Source: Cladorhizidae sp. MBARI D1340-BT2
Taxonomy: Eukaryota; Porifera; Demospongiae; Poecilosclerida; Cladorhizidae
Direction: 5' to 3'
Assembly: GCA_028752905.1 (NCBI GenBank)
Contig: JAQNBH010000009.1
Location: 42,600,509-42,664,508 of the forward strand
DNA: 64,000 nt
The notes beneath the pieces are model-generated. The model did no database searches. It was not told the origin of the DNA and was given only the letters and a program-made list of their open reading frames with translations. A program made the position numbers and the translations under genes. Numbering within the stretch: position 1 is the stretch's first letter; the number at the start of each line of letters is the position of its first letter. Below, piece after piece: positions 33,904 to 45,500 of this stretch.

Positions 33904-36900
33904 CAGTGGAGTAGGAACAGGGGGGCCAGGGGGCCAGTGGCCCCCCCAATAAAACTAACATGAAACTAACATGTAAAAAAAAATCAATGAATCTGTTACT
34001 ATAATATTAATACATACCAGTCTGTACATACTGTAGTGCTATCCCAAACCATAAACCACCCATGTATGAAAGTGTTAATCATTAGTAATTAGTCAAAATC
34101 ACATGACATACTGATAGCTAGCATGCAGTAGCTGGATAGCCATGGCCAAGAGGAAAAGGTGCTTTGAGAGTGGGCAATCTAATTTGACTTCATTCTTCAA
34201 ATCAAGAGTACAACCTGAACAAGGTGAGATCATAATGTTTAGCTACCTAGGTACTCACTTACACTTCATGTTCCAGGAGATGAATCTGACTGACTGACAG
34301 TGACAATGAAGAAAGCTCTGACAAACATTTTGAAAGCCATACACATCCATCTTCAGGTAGTAGTGGCATCTCTCAAATGGAAGTTCCATGTAGTGGTAGT
34401 TCTCAAGATCCTTCAGCTTTGGTTCCAGATATCAGTACATGTAATGGTTCTTGTTTTACTGGTTCTGAAATATCACACCAACAAATCTTACAATATTGAA
34501 GAAAACTGAAACGTCTTTTGGTTCTGGTGGAAATGCCCGTAAGAGATCTTTTGGGGCTTCATGGTATAAGCAATATCCATGGCTTCACTTGTGCTGTTCA
34601 GAATTTAAGATCTATTGCTTTTATTGTAAGCTTGCTATATATTAAGTTGCGTAGTAAATATAAAAGCTGTCCAGCATTTTCTACTGTAGGATTTTCCAAT
34701 TGGAAAAATGCAATTGATAGGTTCAAAGATCATGAATCCTCTCTTGCTCATAGAGATTCGTTTGCAGCTTTCATTGCTTCAAGAAGTTCTTCTGTTAATG
34801 AGCTGTTGCTGAAAAATTTAGATCAAAACCAAGCAAAACGAAGATGTAGCCTACTTCAACAACTTGCAGCACAACTTGCAGCACTACGTTTCTTGTTGCG
34901 ACAGGGCATATCTATTCGAAATGACCATGCTGGTGGTCCAATCTGAGAGTAATGCTTAAAAGTGTACTAAATGAAAGTTCATGGGTATGTGAGAACAAGT
35001 ACCAGTCACCCGAAATCATAAATGAAATGATTGAAATAATGGCCCATAAAGTATTACGTTCCTTACTGTCAGAGGTGAATTTTCAACGCTGGTTCTCACT
35101 TATGGCTGATGAGACAAGAGATGTTGCAAATCATGAGCAGTTGGTTTTATGTTTGAGATGGGTCTCAGAAAACTATGAAGTATTTGAAGATCAGGTTGGC
35201 CTTATTCAAGTCGATAATACCAGAGCTGAAACCATCTATTCATCCTTCTTGTACGTTTAGGCATACCATTTCAAAATTGCCGGGGTCAGGCATATGATGG
35301 TGCCCGCAATTTTCAGGGACATGTAACTGGTGTAGCTAAAAGGTTTACTGATGATAATGCTGCAGCAATTTCTGTGCATTGTCTAGCTCATTGTGTCAAT
35401 CTCTGTCTACAACAAGTAGCTAGAAGTAGCAAGTCTATCAAAGAAGGTTTGCATTTTGCAATGGACATAATTCAGCTAATCAAGTATTCTCCTAAATGGC
35501 AAATTATTTTTGAAGCTGTCCAGAAGCAACAAGACTCCTCCCCATCCACTTCTGGGATTAGGAGCCTATGTCCTACCAGGTGGACTGTTCGCACTAGTGC
35601 AATGCAGGCAATCATAGAGCAATTATGAAGCTTTGCGGCAATGTATGGAGATATCATCTCATGGCACAGATGACTGTTCAAGGCGTGCTAATGGTATCCT
35701 TATATTGATGAATCGTTTTTCAATATACTTTGGTCTAAAATTTTCAATTTTATTATTCAGCATGACTGAACAACTATCCATTCACCTGCAAGGAAAGGAT
35801 ACTAAAGTGGAAGATGCGTATTTTGCAGTGAATATGTGCATTAGATCACTACAGCAATTGAGGAGTGATGATAGTTTTCTAATATTTTTTGATTCAGTCA
35901 AAGAAGAGGCATCGAGAAAGTGTGATCTACCTGTCCTTCCTCGACAGAGACAGCTTCCAAGGCAAATTGATGATGGTACAGCTCAGCATGTGCATGCATC
36001 TGTAGAAGATTTCTACAGAAAAGAATATTTCCAAGCAATTGACAGTGTTATAGGAGATTTAGAGAATCGCTTTTCACAAGGAAACTTTTTGCTGGTTAGA
36101 AAGTTGGAAAACTTGCTTCTTGATTGTGCAATGGGAAGGCTGTTTTACTGCCTCAAGAATTATGCAAACTTTACCAAACTGATATTGATTTTGAGAAACT
36201 CAAATTACATTTACAAATGTTACCTGATGCCATAAAATCTACAGCTCTAGATGGCATTCAGATTCAGAAAGTTACAAGGGTTCAAACTATTTGTGATGTC
36301 TTCAATGCACAATATAGCATCAAGTGTATGCTGACAGAAGTGCATAAGCTTTTGAAGATTTACTTGACAATACCTGTCACAACAGCTACAGCTGAACGCA
36401 GCTTCTCTGCTCTCAAGCGCATAAAAACGTATTTGAGAAACTCAATGACTCAACAAGTTTAAACCACTGCATGCTTCTACACATTCACCGGCAAAGAACT
36501 GATGACCTTAATCTATCTGAAATTGCGCAATCGATAGGAATGAAAGGAGAAGGAACTTCTTTGGACGCTTTTGACTCTATATATAGCTAATTGTATTTTT
36601 TCCTTAATACTGACCTCAATCATATTACAATTTTTTCTGCCCTACATGATAGCTAATGTGTATAATATATACTTGTGGTAGCAATCAGAGGGCATACCCA
36701 GAATTTTCTGAAGGGGAGGGCGCTCCAATTTGACTTTTAATATTCTAAGATGTCGAATGATTTGTTCAAGGAAAGATTTTTGAGGGAAACAGGTGAAAAA
36801 GCTGTGTGTTTTGTGGGCCGCAGGTTGTTAGGGGAGGGGAGGGAGGCAGTTGGTTAGGGGAGGGGACTGCAGGTTGTTGGGGGAAGGGGACTGCAGTTAT

Positions 36901-37307
36901 TTGGGGGTGGTGGCTGCAGGTTGTTGGGAGAGGGGGAGGGCGCAGGTGACTGACCATCAAGGGCCAAACATTTCCCGAGATCTATATATTTCTAGTTTGT
37001 TCTTTAATACTGAATTGTGAATACTAGAACGTTCTTTGGCTAAGTTCAACCCTGTAGCTTAATTCTTCAGAGCATTTGTTATTACTTTACAGAATGGCTA
37101 TTAGTCCTCCAGAATGCATCAAAATCAATCTCAGAGCATCATATTTTTCAAAAAAAATCGAAGCGGAGGCATCCCCCCAAACCCCCCTACCTACATGCTT
37201 TAGCACTCCCTCTACATCGATACTGACTTTGAAATCCCCCTCCCCCTCAAAATCATGTGTCTCTTTAGACTGGCCCCCCCAATGTGAAACATCTTCCTAC
37301 TCCACTG
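33904..37307 (+). mobile_element. hAT-type DNA transposon with intact ends
   Basis: The left end CAGTGGAGTAGGAA (33904-33917) is matched exactly by its complement at 37294-37307. Flanking both ends is TGACT (33899-33903 and 37308-37312), a 5-bp direct repeat consistent with a target-site duplication. Most hAT elements duplicate 8 bp, so 5 bp is notable. The 3404-bp element holds one decayed transposase gene. It lies about 165 bp upstream of the DTL start codon. A G/T-rich imperfect repeat sits at about 36830-36950. Confidence 0.9.
34142..36590 (+). pseudogene. hAT transposase remnant (TTF-type zinc finger, DUF4371-like, dimerisation domain)
   Basis: The start at 34142 gives MAKRKRCFESGQSNLTSFF, then a GT-AG intron (34224-34276). 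A TTF-type zinc-finger region follows (WYKQYPWLHLCC, IYCFYCK near 34560-34630). Next come the transposase core with LMADETRDVANHEQLVLCLR (35097), GQAYDGARNFQGHVTGVAKR (about 35285) and VHCLAHCVNLCLQQVARSSK (about 35374). Near the C-terminus IPVTTATAERSFSALKRIKT (about 36370) is the classic hAT dimerisation motif. Frameshifts or stops occur after ESD near 34290, near 34495, near 34946, near 35260 and 35628, near 36235, and after MTQQ (36462), so it cannot make a transposase. The type resembles ZMYM1-like/TTF-type hAT proteins common in animal genomes. Confidence 0.88.
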
Positions 37308-37312
37308 TGACT

Positions 37313-39125
37313 TGTCCATAGAGTGGAGTTTCCTCTCCGTAGTGTAATGGAGAGGCGTTGGAACAAGTGGCAGGTTGTCTCTGGGGTGGTGATCCTGAGC
37401 GCTGCCCCAGGAGACGACCAATTCTCGCAATGGTGTGGGCAGCCCCCTCACTCCAGCCTCCTAGTGTCTCCATAATGAGTGGGACAAAGACAACCCGACA
37501 GACTGGCATGCCTCGTGGTGGGCAGTCATCTTCCTCTCCTCACCTACCTTCAGTGCATGTCCTTGGTGTCCAGCTGCTCCAGTTACTGTGCGTGGTTGTA
37601 GAGTAGAGATGACCGAGACATCTAATGCTGCTGATCGACCATCGCACCAGTTTTGGAGGAAGATGTCTGCTGGGCGGCTCCTTCCTGGAATCAGGGATGG
37701 GACCTCTTTCCTTGGGGCCAGAGCAGCTGACTGTGCTGTGGAGAAGATGGTATCTCTGAGGGCATCATGTCTGTGGATCTGCTCACCGTTTCCTCCACAG
37801 CCTACTTGGTGGTCACCAAGGGGGTCAGCCACTTTGTCATGGGCGCAGAAAGGGCACCTGTATTCAGTGTCTGTCATCCTGAGACCCAGCCAGTGACTCA
37901 AACACAGTCTGAATTCACGGTTGTGGAGGTGCAAGCCTAGGGCTCGCGATGGCCAGCCAGTCACCTGGTGGGGGATTGCTGAAGATAGAGCAAGGGCTCG
38001 AAAGCGGGTGTCAGGAGCAGACTCCAGGAGGGTATTGTAGGAGGCCTGGTCTATCTTGCAGGACAGCAGGCATTGGCGGAGAGGAACCTCGATGTCATCC
38101 ACAGTGGCCCACTCAGGCATCACCGCAGCCCTAGCCAATTTGGTGACAGTATCCGCGAGGTGTTTGGAGGTAGGAGTTGGACGGCCCATGATCCGGGCAA
38201 TCAAGACTCGTGACTGATCCAGGGAGCCAATGTAGGCGGCAGGGGCATGGAGAGATGCTGATCTTAGGCTGATGCCACCAAAGAAGCTTGGGAGAGATGC
38301 TTTTTGCCATGCCCAGTGTGTCAAGGGTCCTCCAGCCAGATCCGACAGGGTCTCTCTCATAAGTTCATCAAAAGCTTGGTGAATGTGGGAAGGAGGGCAG
38401 GATCTGAGGGCGAAATTGAATTTGGGTAGGGAGAGACAGGAGCGGAGGAGGGTAGTCTCCATTTGCGAGTCCTCGAGGTAGTAGTTTGGACACGGAGGCC
38501 CAGCAAAATGTGCTTGTCTCGACTCGCTTCTTAACTGTGGATTCGCAATACTCCGTAGGGCCGATGGGAGCACCAAGGAGGCAGAAGCCAGTCTTGAGAT
38601 GGAAATTTCAGGAGGAAGTGGGTTGACGGAAGCGTCTGCGTCTCCAGGGATGAAGAGGAGGGATTTTTCCCTGTTTAGGAGCAGACCTCTGGTGGGATCC
38701 ACTATCCTCAAAGCCTTCAGCAGGTCGTCAGGAGAGCCACATAAGACCCTGTCATCCAAATAACACACATTGATATCCAAATTTGGTACCTCTCTCTTAA
38801 TTTTCTCCACAATGGGATGAAGAGTTAGGGAAAAGAACAGGGGGCCAAGTGGATCTCCTTGCTGTACACTCCACACTTGCTAAGGATGGTGTTATTCCCG
38901 AAGTGGAGGAGTGGTTGGGTGCCATAGCAAGACTGCGCCCAGGCTGCCAGCGCAGGGATGTGTGCTCTCACCTCCTCAAACATGTAATCCCGGCTGACAC
39001 TATTGAAGGCGTTAGAAAAATCCAACATTAGGGACCACCGGGAGTTGGGAGGGAGATTAGGATCTTCTAAGGTACGAGTGACAGAGTGATTGAACCGCCC
39101 GGGACAGACAAGGCGACGCCAGTGG
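37313..39125 (-). pseudogene. 5'-truncated non-LTR retrotransposon (RT plus restriction-like endonuclease)
   Basis: Read on the minus strand from about 39100: RT with LMLDFSNAFNSVSRDYMFEE (motif A), then CGV, a 2-base insertion near 38870 and VQQGDPLGPLFFSLTLHPIV. Motif C is CYLDDRVLCGSPDDLL near 38760. A long frame (38876-37461) continues through a thumb region (ASLPSFFGGISLRSAS), a Cys/His knuckle (CPFCAHDKVADPLGDHQVGC) and an RPADIFLQNW...ALDVSV segment that fits a PD-(D/E)XK endonuclease. After a further frameshift near 37500 it ends with FVPLIMETLGGWSEGAAHTI. The 5' part before motif A is missing. R2-like clade is inferred from the C-terminal endonuclease. The hAT element is inserted right at its 3' end. 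Confidence 0.85.
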
Positions 39126-39924
39126 CTTTTCGTTTTGTTCTGTTTTTGTATGTTCAAAGGTAAAACACACACACACATGGTATGGTTGACAAAAGTAGTA
39201 AGTTGGAAAAATGTATTATCACTAATGCTGGTGTCCCATAAGCTTAGACAGTGATGGAAAGGATTGGTGTAGTAGCTCTAAACATTGCCACAGCTATCCT
39301 AACACTAACCACACACACACACAAAGACACAGGACCAAACAATGAACAACTGTATTGGCAGGGGGCAGATCCAGGATTTTAATTATTAAGTGTAGTGGCT
39401 ATGTGTATACATGTTGTGGTCGGTGGATGGCTTCTATGAATGAATGGAATGTGTAGTGAATACCTTTCCCCCCCCCAAAAAGAATCTGACATTGTTTCTG
39501 GTGCATAAAATAATATTATTAGTGAAATTTATGATCTCAGTTCTGTATATTTCCTTTCCAAGTGTACTAACAACATGCATCATGAATGGCAGAGTTTCAA
39601 TAACCATGGCGTACACAGCAAGGTCTTACTTGCCGGGCCATATATAGTAAGGTCATGGTATATAGGGCAGGCCATGGGTGACTGGAATGAGTGCAATCTG
39701 GAATGGGTGTGGCATAGAGACTCAGATAAACATGTCATGGTTGGCTTTCTAAATGTCGCTTAGGTAGACATTTACATGCATGTATGTATGCACCATTGTT
39801 CTTGTAATGCTGTGATATCACCTGCTAGTGATGATAAGTCTAAGGATTATATGCGGAATTGATGAGGATCTTGTAGCCTTGGGTTCTATACTGTTACATA
39901 CAAAAATTAATGCCTCTACTCTTT

Positions 39925-40170
39925 TTACAAAGATGTGATGTAAGATACAATCTGCCAATGGATGTGTGGACAATAAATGATGCAGCCTATATATATACTA
40001 GTGGAGCAAAAATCTGGTGTGGCAAAGAGAATCATCCAAGAGCTGTATTCACATACTGCTATTGCTATTCATTAAATCTTTCTGCCTTCAGTGAAGAAAT
40101 CCAAGTTGATCGAGTCTGCTTTGGGAACCACACATGAGGGAATGAAGTTGATCAAAAGTTTCCATGACGT
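39925..40170 (+). pseudogene. hAT transposase fragment (DUF4371-like), second family
   Basis: Plus-strand frames give KENHPRAVFTYCYCYSLNLS (about 40027-40085), which resembles the (Y/F)THCYGHSLNL core of TTF/DUF4371 hAT transposases. After a frameshift, LIESALGTTHEGMKLIKSF (about 40105-40160) matches the (D)TTHEI.KLIK.SP segment that normally follows. Nothing else of the element was found. Its sequence differs from the transposase at 34-36.6 kb, so it is a separate insertion. Confidence 0.6.
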
Positions 40171-40589
40171 GATGTAATCTTTAATTTTTAAACAACACAG
40201 AGAACACTGATGACCAATCTCCACTCAACTCATTTGTCCAACACGAACAGATCATGCTGAGCCATTTCTATCAGCAACTATATACTTGCCACTTGGGATG
40301 AGGCGATCGAAGTTGCAAGGGCCTAGACAATCACATGAATTTGAATATTTTCAACTTCTTGTTTGGTGCAATGCTTGGGGGACTGCACACAGACACTCCC
40401 AGTGGCGATTTAATCAGCGCAGGATGTATATGAAGCTTGTTGTAATTTTGAGAAGTTACTTGTGAAAGCAGTTCAAAATCTGAATGCTATATACATCAGA
40501 ATTGGATTTGCTCTTTTTATATACATACAGCCAGAGACACTACAAGACCAGCGAATGCAATAGATTTCCAGCGCGTTTTAAACCACTCT

Positions 40590-40755
40590 ATATACCACTC
40601 TATATAGTCATGAGACCACTCTATATATAGTCATCACTCTATATATAGTCATAAACCACTCTATATCACTCTATATAGTCATAAACCACTCTATATATAG
40701 TCATAAACCACTCTATATATAGTCATAACCACTCTATATATAGTCATAAACCATT
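40590..40755. repeat. ~22-bp AT-rich minisatellite (AAACCACTCTATATATAGTC)
   Basis: About eight copies with variable TA runs. Confidence 0.92.
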
Positions 40756-42546
40756 TACACTGAAAAAAGAGGGCAAGATGAAACAACCCATGAGTTATTT
40801 TACTTGTTTCACACCTGTACCAAGATCACTCCTCTCTGAAGTTTGCAATGTTCATTCATAGTGCCAGCAATTCACTTCAGGTATATATATATATAGCACA
40901 ATATTATGGTGCTTGACCAAAGAACTTCACACATGAAGAGAATGAATTCATAAATGACTCGGCATGGACAGAAATATTTTGGCACATTCCACCACTTGAT
41001 TAGTTTAAGTTTTGCAGTGGAGTGAGTGGGTGTGGTAGTGGGCATGTCTTCTGATGCCCTGACCAATCAGGATTAGTTTGCTGTGGGGCCTGACTTGCTT
41101 CTTCACAATCCATTGGTCAGATGCCATCCTTAAATTGACTAAATGATGAAAAGTGTGAAAGAGTGGAGCCTCTATAAATTTGGCTCCGCTAATAAATACT
41201 TGAAGAATTAAGTCGGTGTTAATAACTCTGGATGCTTGTAGAATGCAATTTTAAAGTACAGGCTTATATATATAGCACCAGTCTTACACAGCAGGGTGCA
41301 AGCCATGTAAGCATTATTCAAATACTCTTATCCTAATATGCTTGGGAAAAAACAATCACTTAAACGTGACCTGACCAGAGTGTCTTACACATAACAGACA
41401 GACAACTATCTAATACGAAACTAAAATAATTAGGGGGGGGGGGGGGGGGGGGGGAAGATTAGGGGGAAAAAGTAAATATTCCAACAAGGATTGTACAAGT
41501 ACCAAGATAATGGGGGGGGGGAGCAAATGATTGATCTAACTGGGTATCTTGAGTACCAAAGTGAAGACACCGACCAACTTACTGAAACTCCTATTTATTT
41601 AGCAAGCAAATAAGACAGCTGCACACACACTAGGCAACCCTTTACCATTCAATGATTACCAAGTGCACCATCATTATACCACATATATGAGCATATTTAC
41701 TATAATACTTGAATCTGGTCTCACAAGGTATAAAACGGTGTTGTAATAAACTACAGGCAATAGCACCGAGGTCATTAATAAATTTCACCCTAACCATAGG
41801 TCAACAAACCTGCCACTTATGGCATTCTCAGTGTATATACCCACAGATCCAGCTTCACTTCTATGGGAAATCAATCTGGTCGAAAGTTGCTCACATCGAC
41901 TTGGTCTCGCTTTTAAGATTTATCTTTAGATAAATCTTAAAGCATATTACGATGTCAGCTGAGAATAATCGTACAAGACTTGGTCTTGTTTAACACAGTG
42001 CACAAACACTGAGAACAAGTAGAACAAAACAAAGATAAGGGAAGTGGAAGGCGAGGACCTGCAGCTCCGCCTCCTGACATGGTGCATGGGATTACATCTA
42101 TCTAATTGCACAATGCATACCATGTGATATCTTGTGCTTGCAGGAACTGGGTTGGATAAGGGAGGCATTAACACCGGGGACCACTACGTCCCCCATTCAA
42201 CAGCGAGTGCAGTTACTTTGTATGTCCCTGTAATGATGTTAATGGATTATGATGACTTACCTCGACATTCTAACTTCTTCTCGTTCCATTTCTCAAACGG
42301 CATACAACGAAACAATATATAGCAGGAATAGATTAACCCCCCAATTTATATATATACGTATATATATAGACCACTTTGAGATGACTCGTGGCCCATAAAT
42401 ATGAAGAAGAAAAAAAGGCAGGTAACAGATGACATAATAATAAATTAAAAACAGAGTTTACAAATAAACAGAAAAATATAAAATATGACGTCCATAATCT
42501 TCGAACTTCACCTATACCCAGCAGCCTGTGTTGTTAGGGTTTGGCG
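40756..42546. other. no confident gene; poly-G tract
   Basis: A 22-base G run lies at 41433-41454 and a shorter one near 41512. Near 42250-42305 on the minus strand ATGCCGTTTGAGAAATGG leads to a gtaagt donor and could be a first exon, but I could not link it to a protein. Confidence 0.4.
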
Positions 42547-45500
42547 CTATTTTGTGACATTATACGCATAGTCTGCCTTGTTATGCATGATCAGCTTCCC
42601 CTCCACAAAGTAGAAACTGTCCGACTTGGTCACGTGTGGATTGTCGATCATCTCCTGAGCTGAAATGTAATAACACAACAAAAATTATTCAACTCAAGAC
42701 TTTCTCCTCAAGCACACAAATCTTTGTCCCAACAGTAACAACAACAGTAGCGATCTCTCAATGAACTCTCAGCTGACATAATAACATTACAATAACCTTC
42801 TCAATAATCAACTTGAAAGCTGAAGGCTCGAGCATCTACTCGAAAGTCGAGAGAATACAATTTCAAGTTGATTATTGAGAAGGCTATTGTAACGACAGTA
42901 TAAGTAGTGGCATAGGATAATAATAACTATTATAAACCCCAAGTCAACTCGGGTTGTTTATTGACATGCTTCTAACCCCAAACTGCAAGAAAACTAGTGC
43001 TAACAGCAATTAGGCACTTACTCCCAAATAATTGACACCATTGATTCTTTTATCCAATTACTTTGCGTTTTTTAGACCGGACCAAGATAAGAGTCAAAGA
43101 AAGCTAGTCTCAAAGCTGGATTAATTAAGGGGGACCTACACCTGGGAAAAAGAAGAAAAAAAGTGTCTGCCTTCAGGGCTCATAACTTCTGAACCGCACA
43201 CCCTATGCCAGTGACCTTATGCTCAAAAGAAAGCTCTCTCTTAGAGCTTTAAGAAAGAGCTTGTCTCTTAAGACAAGAAGGAAGCTAGTCTGATCCAGGA
43301 GAAGCTAACGATGGCCTCTCAAGCAAACGTCTATGTTTAACAAAAGTACTTGAAAGCCGTTAAAGCTCCACCTAGCCAAAGATCTTGCAACAAGCTCCTT
43401 TTGGAATTTCCCATGAGTGAGATGTAACCGTGTTTTGGAACGTCATAGGCCATGGAGGAAAAGTTTGTGAAAAATAACAGCTGCTAGAAGACTGGGCTCA
43501 GGTCTAAGTGCTCTACAAATGAGCAGCAAGAAGCTCATTGGGAAACAAAGAATATCTGTAGCTACTAATGGGTGTTGTCATAGTATTTCTTGCTTCAATG
43601 TTTTGTGAAAGACATTAGTCTGTTAACTGGAGCTTCTCAGTGACCACATGGTCGCCCGCCTAACAATGGTCATTTGTAATGACAACAGGAGGGACACTTT
43701 AATGCCTTGTGCACTAACAACTCCAAGGGTTTCTACAGCAATTAAGTCAGAGGTTTGTGTCTGTTCTGTCGGTGTAGTTGGTAGCAACTCGATTTCTACT
43801 ACTTGCTACCTACTACGCCCTCAAACAGAAGCCCCCACCCCTCCCCTCCATCACACTGGATTCCTCCATCCTGCTGCCACCCTGTCACTCGCTATGTTTC
43901 ATAAGGGGAAGTTGATCGTGCCCCATCAGGGCCTTCCCTTAGTGAGTCTGCTGGGGGTCAGGACAGGTTAAAGGCCACAGCACTTTCGAGGATACGACCT
44001 ATACCAACAATGGCTCTGAGCTGCCAATGGCTGCTGCCATCTGCACCTGGTCCTAGAAGACCGCCAATCCATTAATACTGAGACCAGCTCCACCTGTGCT
44101 TCATGCTTCAAAAGATCGAGAGGAGGGGGTGTGTGGGGGGGGGGGGGGGGGGGGGGATGTTTGGAGTTGTACTACACTATGTACTTCACACTATATGTAA
44201 ACAGATAATGTAGCATATCAAAGCCACAGGATATGCAAAGTTGGTTTTGATGACTTTTCTGTTTATTCTTCCCAGTGTGTGTGTGCGTGTGTGTGTGCGT
44301 GTGTGTGTGTGTGTGCTGTGTGTGTACAGGGATTCTGGTCGCCAGTTGTAACATTGAACACTTCTTGAACTTTGTGCAAACATAATTATGACAAGACATC
44401 TTAAAAACAAAAATGTGAGAAGGGCTACACGCTGAAATTTGGACAAAATGCTGAAAAGGAGACACGCACAATTAACGTCTCATATGTACATGTGTGTGTG
44501 GCTAGTCAACCTTCAGCATTGTATCAATGCACTGCCAACCACACCGCTGCCATGGGGATCTGAATGCTTTTAAGACACACAATACCTGCCACATAGCACT
44601 CTCTTGATTGCTGTGTTCAAACTGGTCTTTAGCCATCTTCGTTCCCAGAAGAATGAAGCGCAATGGTTGTCAGAGTGGTGACTGTGCCAAATTGATTCGG
44701 TGGCATCAACCTCAACTTCTTGAAGGCTATGTTGAAGCTTCAGTTTTGCCAAAGCCAAAGCTATAATATACTAGAACAGTTTCCGCTTCAGAAAAGTGGG
44801 AGGGAAAAAAATAGAAGGGGTAAAAAAAGAAGAAAAAAAGATTGAGATAGCCGCAAACATCCTATGCAGTGTTTCTCTTGAACACACAATATTCTTCCAT
44901 GGGAGCCATTCTAATAAGGGCAGTATTATATTCCAATCAACCAGGAGTCAGTCGCACATGAAATTAAGGAGCATCGATAATTAAAAATTCAAGGAAAAAA
45001 GGGAAAAAAGAAGGAAAAAAAGAAGAAAAAAAAGAAGCTGTGTGCTTGCAGTTTATAACCTGGTGATCGTTACCAAAGTAATGGTTCTCCTCTGACAGAG
45101 ACCATTACCACATAAGTGTGTCTACATGTACATGTGAATTTCTACAACAGTTAGCAACTGTGATTTGTGTTCCACTCTGAATAATATAATTAGTAATTAG
45201 CTATTAGTTAGTTATTTTTTTGTCTTATTTATATTGGGTTGTTGTTTTTTTGCCTTTTCATATAACCTTTTCATATAACCATATAATAACAACAACAACA
45301 ATAACAACAAAAATAATAACAATAATATAATGATAAAATAATTACAAATAAATAAATAAGATCCATGCTCCAATATGATGATACCCTCAACGAACTCTCA
45401 ATTGACATGACGAAATTACAATGACCTATCATGCCCACCTATAATGACACAAGCAACCAGCTTTGCTCACACTGTGCACGTCCACCTATGTATAACTGCA

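Noticed and set aside
42250..42310. Possible minus-strand first exon reading MPFEKWNEKKLECR with a gtaagt donor
   Set aside because: Too short to identify, and the following candidate exon near 42040-42080 does not resemble a known protein.
43120..43300. TTAAGGGGGACC end resembling the TTAA-flanked transposon
   Set aside because: No matching inverted end or second TTAA junction was found downstream, and similarity beyond the G run is weak.
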